Source of the DNA: JBOEGW01 sp050633625
Lineage (GTDB): Bacteria > Pseudomonadota > Alphaproteobacteria > Rhodobacterales > Rhodobacteraceae
NCBI GenBank assembly: GCA_050633625.1
Contig: JBOEGW010000010.1
Location: 1 to 64,000 of the forward strand
Length of the DNA stretch: 64,000 nt
Direction: 5' to 3'
Below the pieces are notes generated by a model. The model was not told where the DNA came from and made no database searches. It saw only the letters and a list, made by a program, of their open reading frames with translations. Both the position numbers and the translations under genes were made by a program. This document shows positions 62,286 through 64,000 of the stretch, piece by piece. Position 1 is the first letter of the stretch. Every line of letters begins with the position of its first letter.

Positions 62286-62711
62286 AATATCGTCCCCAAT
62301 AACGGCAAACGGCCGTCGCACTCGCGCGGCATTCAACCACGCAGAGAGTCCCAGTCAACCAATTAGCTGAGTTTCTTTACGGTTTTTAACCAACTGTTGC
62401 CTTTTGCATAACCTAAGTTAGATCGTGAGTCTTTGAAAAATTGGGGGCGTTTGTGCGCATGTCCCTACGGATTCGCTGCATCCCTCTTGGTTGTATGTCG
62501 CCGGTGGTCCGCCACTAAATCTAGAATTTGCTTGCACGAATCCCCGTCCACGGGCATTAATCACGAAAAAGAGGCGATAAACGCCAAATTCCGTGAACAC
62601 GTTGCGGCGGCGCTTCGCAAGGCCCACCCCAGCGCCCGGTCACAAACGCAGTGTTACGCCAAAGGCGCAGGTTCAAAAATGCGCGGGCAAAAAAGGCAGT
62701 CGAGAGGGCAG
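62286..62711. other. Gene-free upstream region of repA
   Basis: These 426 bases separate the divergent autotransporter and repA. The repA frame stays open back to 62433 without a supported start. GGTTTTTAACC (62381-62391) and TAAC-CTAA-GTTA (62409-62420) are small palindromes in an AT-rich stretch, possible operator sites for RepA/RepB. A minus-strand TTGACT lies at 62353-62358. I found no convincing parS palindrome and no iterons. Confidence 0.4.
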
Positions 62712-63899
62712 ATGAACAATACCGTCACGCAAGAAGACCTGAACACGGTCATTCGTCAACACGCCGAACGGTTGGCAACCCAGTTACATTCCCAAAGAGA
62801 GAGTCTCTTTCCGCCCGATGCGGCCAAAACCATGCGCAAATTCACCTCCGGGGAGGCCGCCGGATTGCTCGGTGTGAACGATTCCTATTTGCGCAAATTG
62901 CATCTGGATGGCAAAGGCCCCTCGCCCGAAATGACCCCCGGAAACCGGCGTTTGTATTCGGCGCAGGATATTCAGGCGTTGCGAGTGTTGTTGGAAAAAA
63001 CCGCCCGTAAACCCGGCGACTACCTGCCGGGCCGTCGATCGGGCGACCATATGCAAGTCATTGGAGTCATGAACTTTAAAGGCGGCTCAGGCAAGACCAC
63101 GACCGCCGCGCATTTGGCGCAACGCCTCGCCCTCAGCGGCTACCGCGTTCTGGCGATTGATCTCGATCCGCAGGCCTCTTTGACCTCGCTGCACGGGGTT
63201 CAGCCCGAATTCGACCTTGGTGAAGGCGGCACCCTTTATGACGCCATCCGCTACGACGACCCGGACCCGATTCAAACTGTCATTCGCAAGACCTATATCC
63301 CGAACCTCGATCTTATTCCGGGCAATCTGGAATTGATGGAATTCGAGCATGATACGCCCCGCGCTCTGTCGCAAGGAAACGCCGGATTGTTCTTTTTTCG
63401 GGTGAAAGAGGCTCTATCTCAGGTGGATGGCGACTATGATGTTGTCGTGATCGACTGCCCGCCGCAGCTCGGTTTCTTGACGATGTCCGCGTTGTCTGCC
63501 TCTACCGGCGTATTAGTCACTATTCATCCCGAAATGCTCGATGTGATGTCGATGTCGCAGTTTTTGCGAATGACGGCTGATTTGATGGATGTGATCGCCC
63601 AAAGCGGCGCTGATATGTCTCATGATTGGATGCGCTACGTACTGACCCGCTACGAGCCGTCAGATGCGCCACAAAACCGTATCGTTGCCTTTTTGCGCAC
63701 GATGTACGGCGAGACCGTGCTGAACGCGCCGATGCTGAAATCGACAGCGATTTCGGACGCCGGGCTGACAAAACAAACACTATATGAGGTGGAACGCAGC
63801 GCATTTACGCGCAGCACATATGACCGGGCGATTGAGAGCCTGAATGCGGTCAATGATGAGATTGCCGCGCTCGTACAAAAGACATGGGGGCGAGGATGA
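62712..63899 (+). CDS. repA: RepABC plasmid partition ATPase RepA (ParA-like)
   Basis: A 395-residue RepA. The N-terminal ~120 residues carry a MerR-like helix-turn-helix (KFTSGEAAGLLGVNDSYLRKL) and GNRRLYSAQDI. The ParA ATPase part has the deviant Walker A FKGGSGKTTTAAHLAQ, Walker B-type VLAIDLDPQASL and VVVIDCPPQLG. It works with RepB to partition the plasmid and represses the repABC operon. I used the ATG at 62712, with GAGAGG upstream, which gives the usual length. It overlaps repB by ATGA. Confidence 0.96.
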   Translation: MNNTVTQEDLNTVIRQHAERLATQLHSQRESLFPPDAAKTMRKFTSGEAAGLLGVNDSYLRKLHLDGKGPSPEMTPGNRRLYSAQDIQALRVLLEKTARKPGDYLPGRRSGDHMQVIGVMNFKGGSGKTTTAAHLAQRLALSGYRVLAIDLDPQASLTSLHGVQPEFDLGEGGTLYDAIRYDDPDPIQTVIRKTYIPNLDLIPGNLELMEFEHDTPRALSQGNAGLFFFRVKEALSQVDGDYDVVVIDCPPQLGFLTMSALSASTGVLVTIHPEMLDVMSMSQFLRMTADLMDVIAQSGADMSHDWMRYVLTRYEPSDAPQNRIVAFLRTMYGETVLNAPMLKSTAISDAGLTKQTLYEVERSAFTRSTYDRAIESLNAVNDEIAALVQKTWGRG

Positions 63900-64000
63900 C
63901 CAACGGAAAGAAAAAACGCATGTCGATGCTCGACAATCTTGCGGCAGCCGGGGCCCCTTCCCCGACGCCCGCCAAGGCTCCGACGACAGCGCCCTCCATG
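63896..64000 (+). CDS. repB: RepB partition protein, start only (cut by window end)
   Basis: The first 35 codons of the gene after repA, beginning at the ATG that overlaps the repA stop (ATGA). The start MTNGKKKRMSMLDNLAAA is basic, as in RepB N termini that contact RepA, and runs into a Pro/Ala/Thr-rich part. The ParB-like domain would lie beyond the window. The identification rests mainly on position after repA; repC, which initiates replication, should follow. Confidence 0.85.
   Translation, partial: MTNGKKKRMSMLDNLAAAGAPSPTPAKAPTTAPSM

Noticed and set aside
62433..62711. 93-codon N-terminal extension of RepA
   Set aside because: RepA from 62712 already has the usual length and domain start; the extension has no supported start and is unlike RepA proteins.
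62286..62711. parS partition site upstream of repA
   Set aside because: I looked for the 16-base GTT...AAC palindrome of repABC plasmids and found only partial matches.

Overview
The window reads as part of a repABC-type plasmid or chromid of an alphaproteobacterium, most likely a Rhodobacteraceae (roseobacter-type) organism. The evidence is the repA-repB start at the right end, high-GC codon use, GTG/TTG starts, and an Agrobacterium-like type VI secretion (T6SS) gene order. The exact species cannot be read from the sequence.

Region 1 (about 1-18960) is a catabolic island. A FadR-type regulator, a MaoC-like hydratase, an MDR oxidoreductase and a CaiB-type CoA-transferase lie at the left. A minus-strand operon follows: P450, [3Fe-4S] ferredoxin, aldehyde dehydrogenase, Zn alcohol dehydrogenase, and a PEP-utilising phospho-histidine protein. 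A second minus-strand operon carries a truncated PPDK-like protein, a ribose-type ABC transporter and a [2Fe-2S] ferredoxin. A third carries TetR, a second P450 and a winged-helix protein. A Tyr-phosphatase-like gene sits on the opposite strand. The genes suggest import of an unknown compound, P450 hydroxylation, oxidation to an acid and CoA-linked breakdown, with a possible phosphoryl-transfer activation step. Substrate and order of steps are inference.

Region 2 (about 19060-19715) is a ccdAB toxin-antitoxin pair behind a perfect palindromic operator.

Region 3 (19849-53086) is a T6SS island in two arms. The plus arm carries an accessory gene, tagH (FHA), tssA, tssB, tssC, hcp, tssE, tssF, tssG, tssH and an unknown protein. 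The far minus arm carries tssK, tssL (with OmpA domain), tssM, tagF, pppA and ppkA. Between them lies an envelope block: an M23 peptidase/lytic-transglycosylase fusion, a caspase-fold protein that seems to lack its catalytic His, a DUF1036 protein, two small exported proteins, and an ExbB-ExbD-ExbD-TonB-like operon. I see no tssJ, vgrG or PAAR gene. PpkA, PppA, the FHA protein and repeated TVFG motifs in TssL point to threonine-phosphorylation control. The PpkA periplasmic domain and the C-terminal domain of the TonB-like protein appear homologous, which ties the ExbBD block to the T6SS switch.

Region 4 (53205-62285) is one 9-kb gene for a giant, repeat-rich type V autotransporter. Region 5 (62286-64000) is the replication and partition locus: repA and the first 35 codons of repB.
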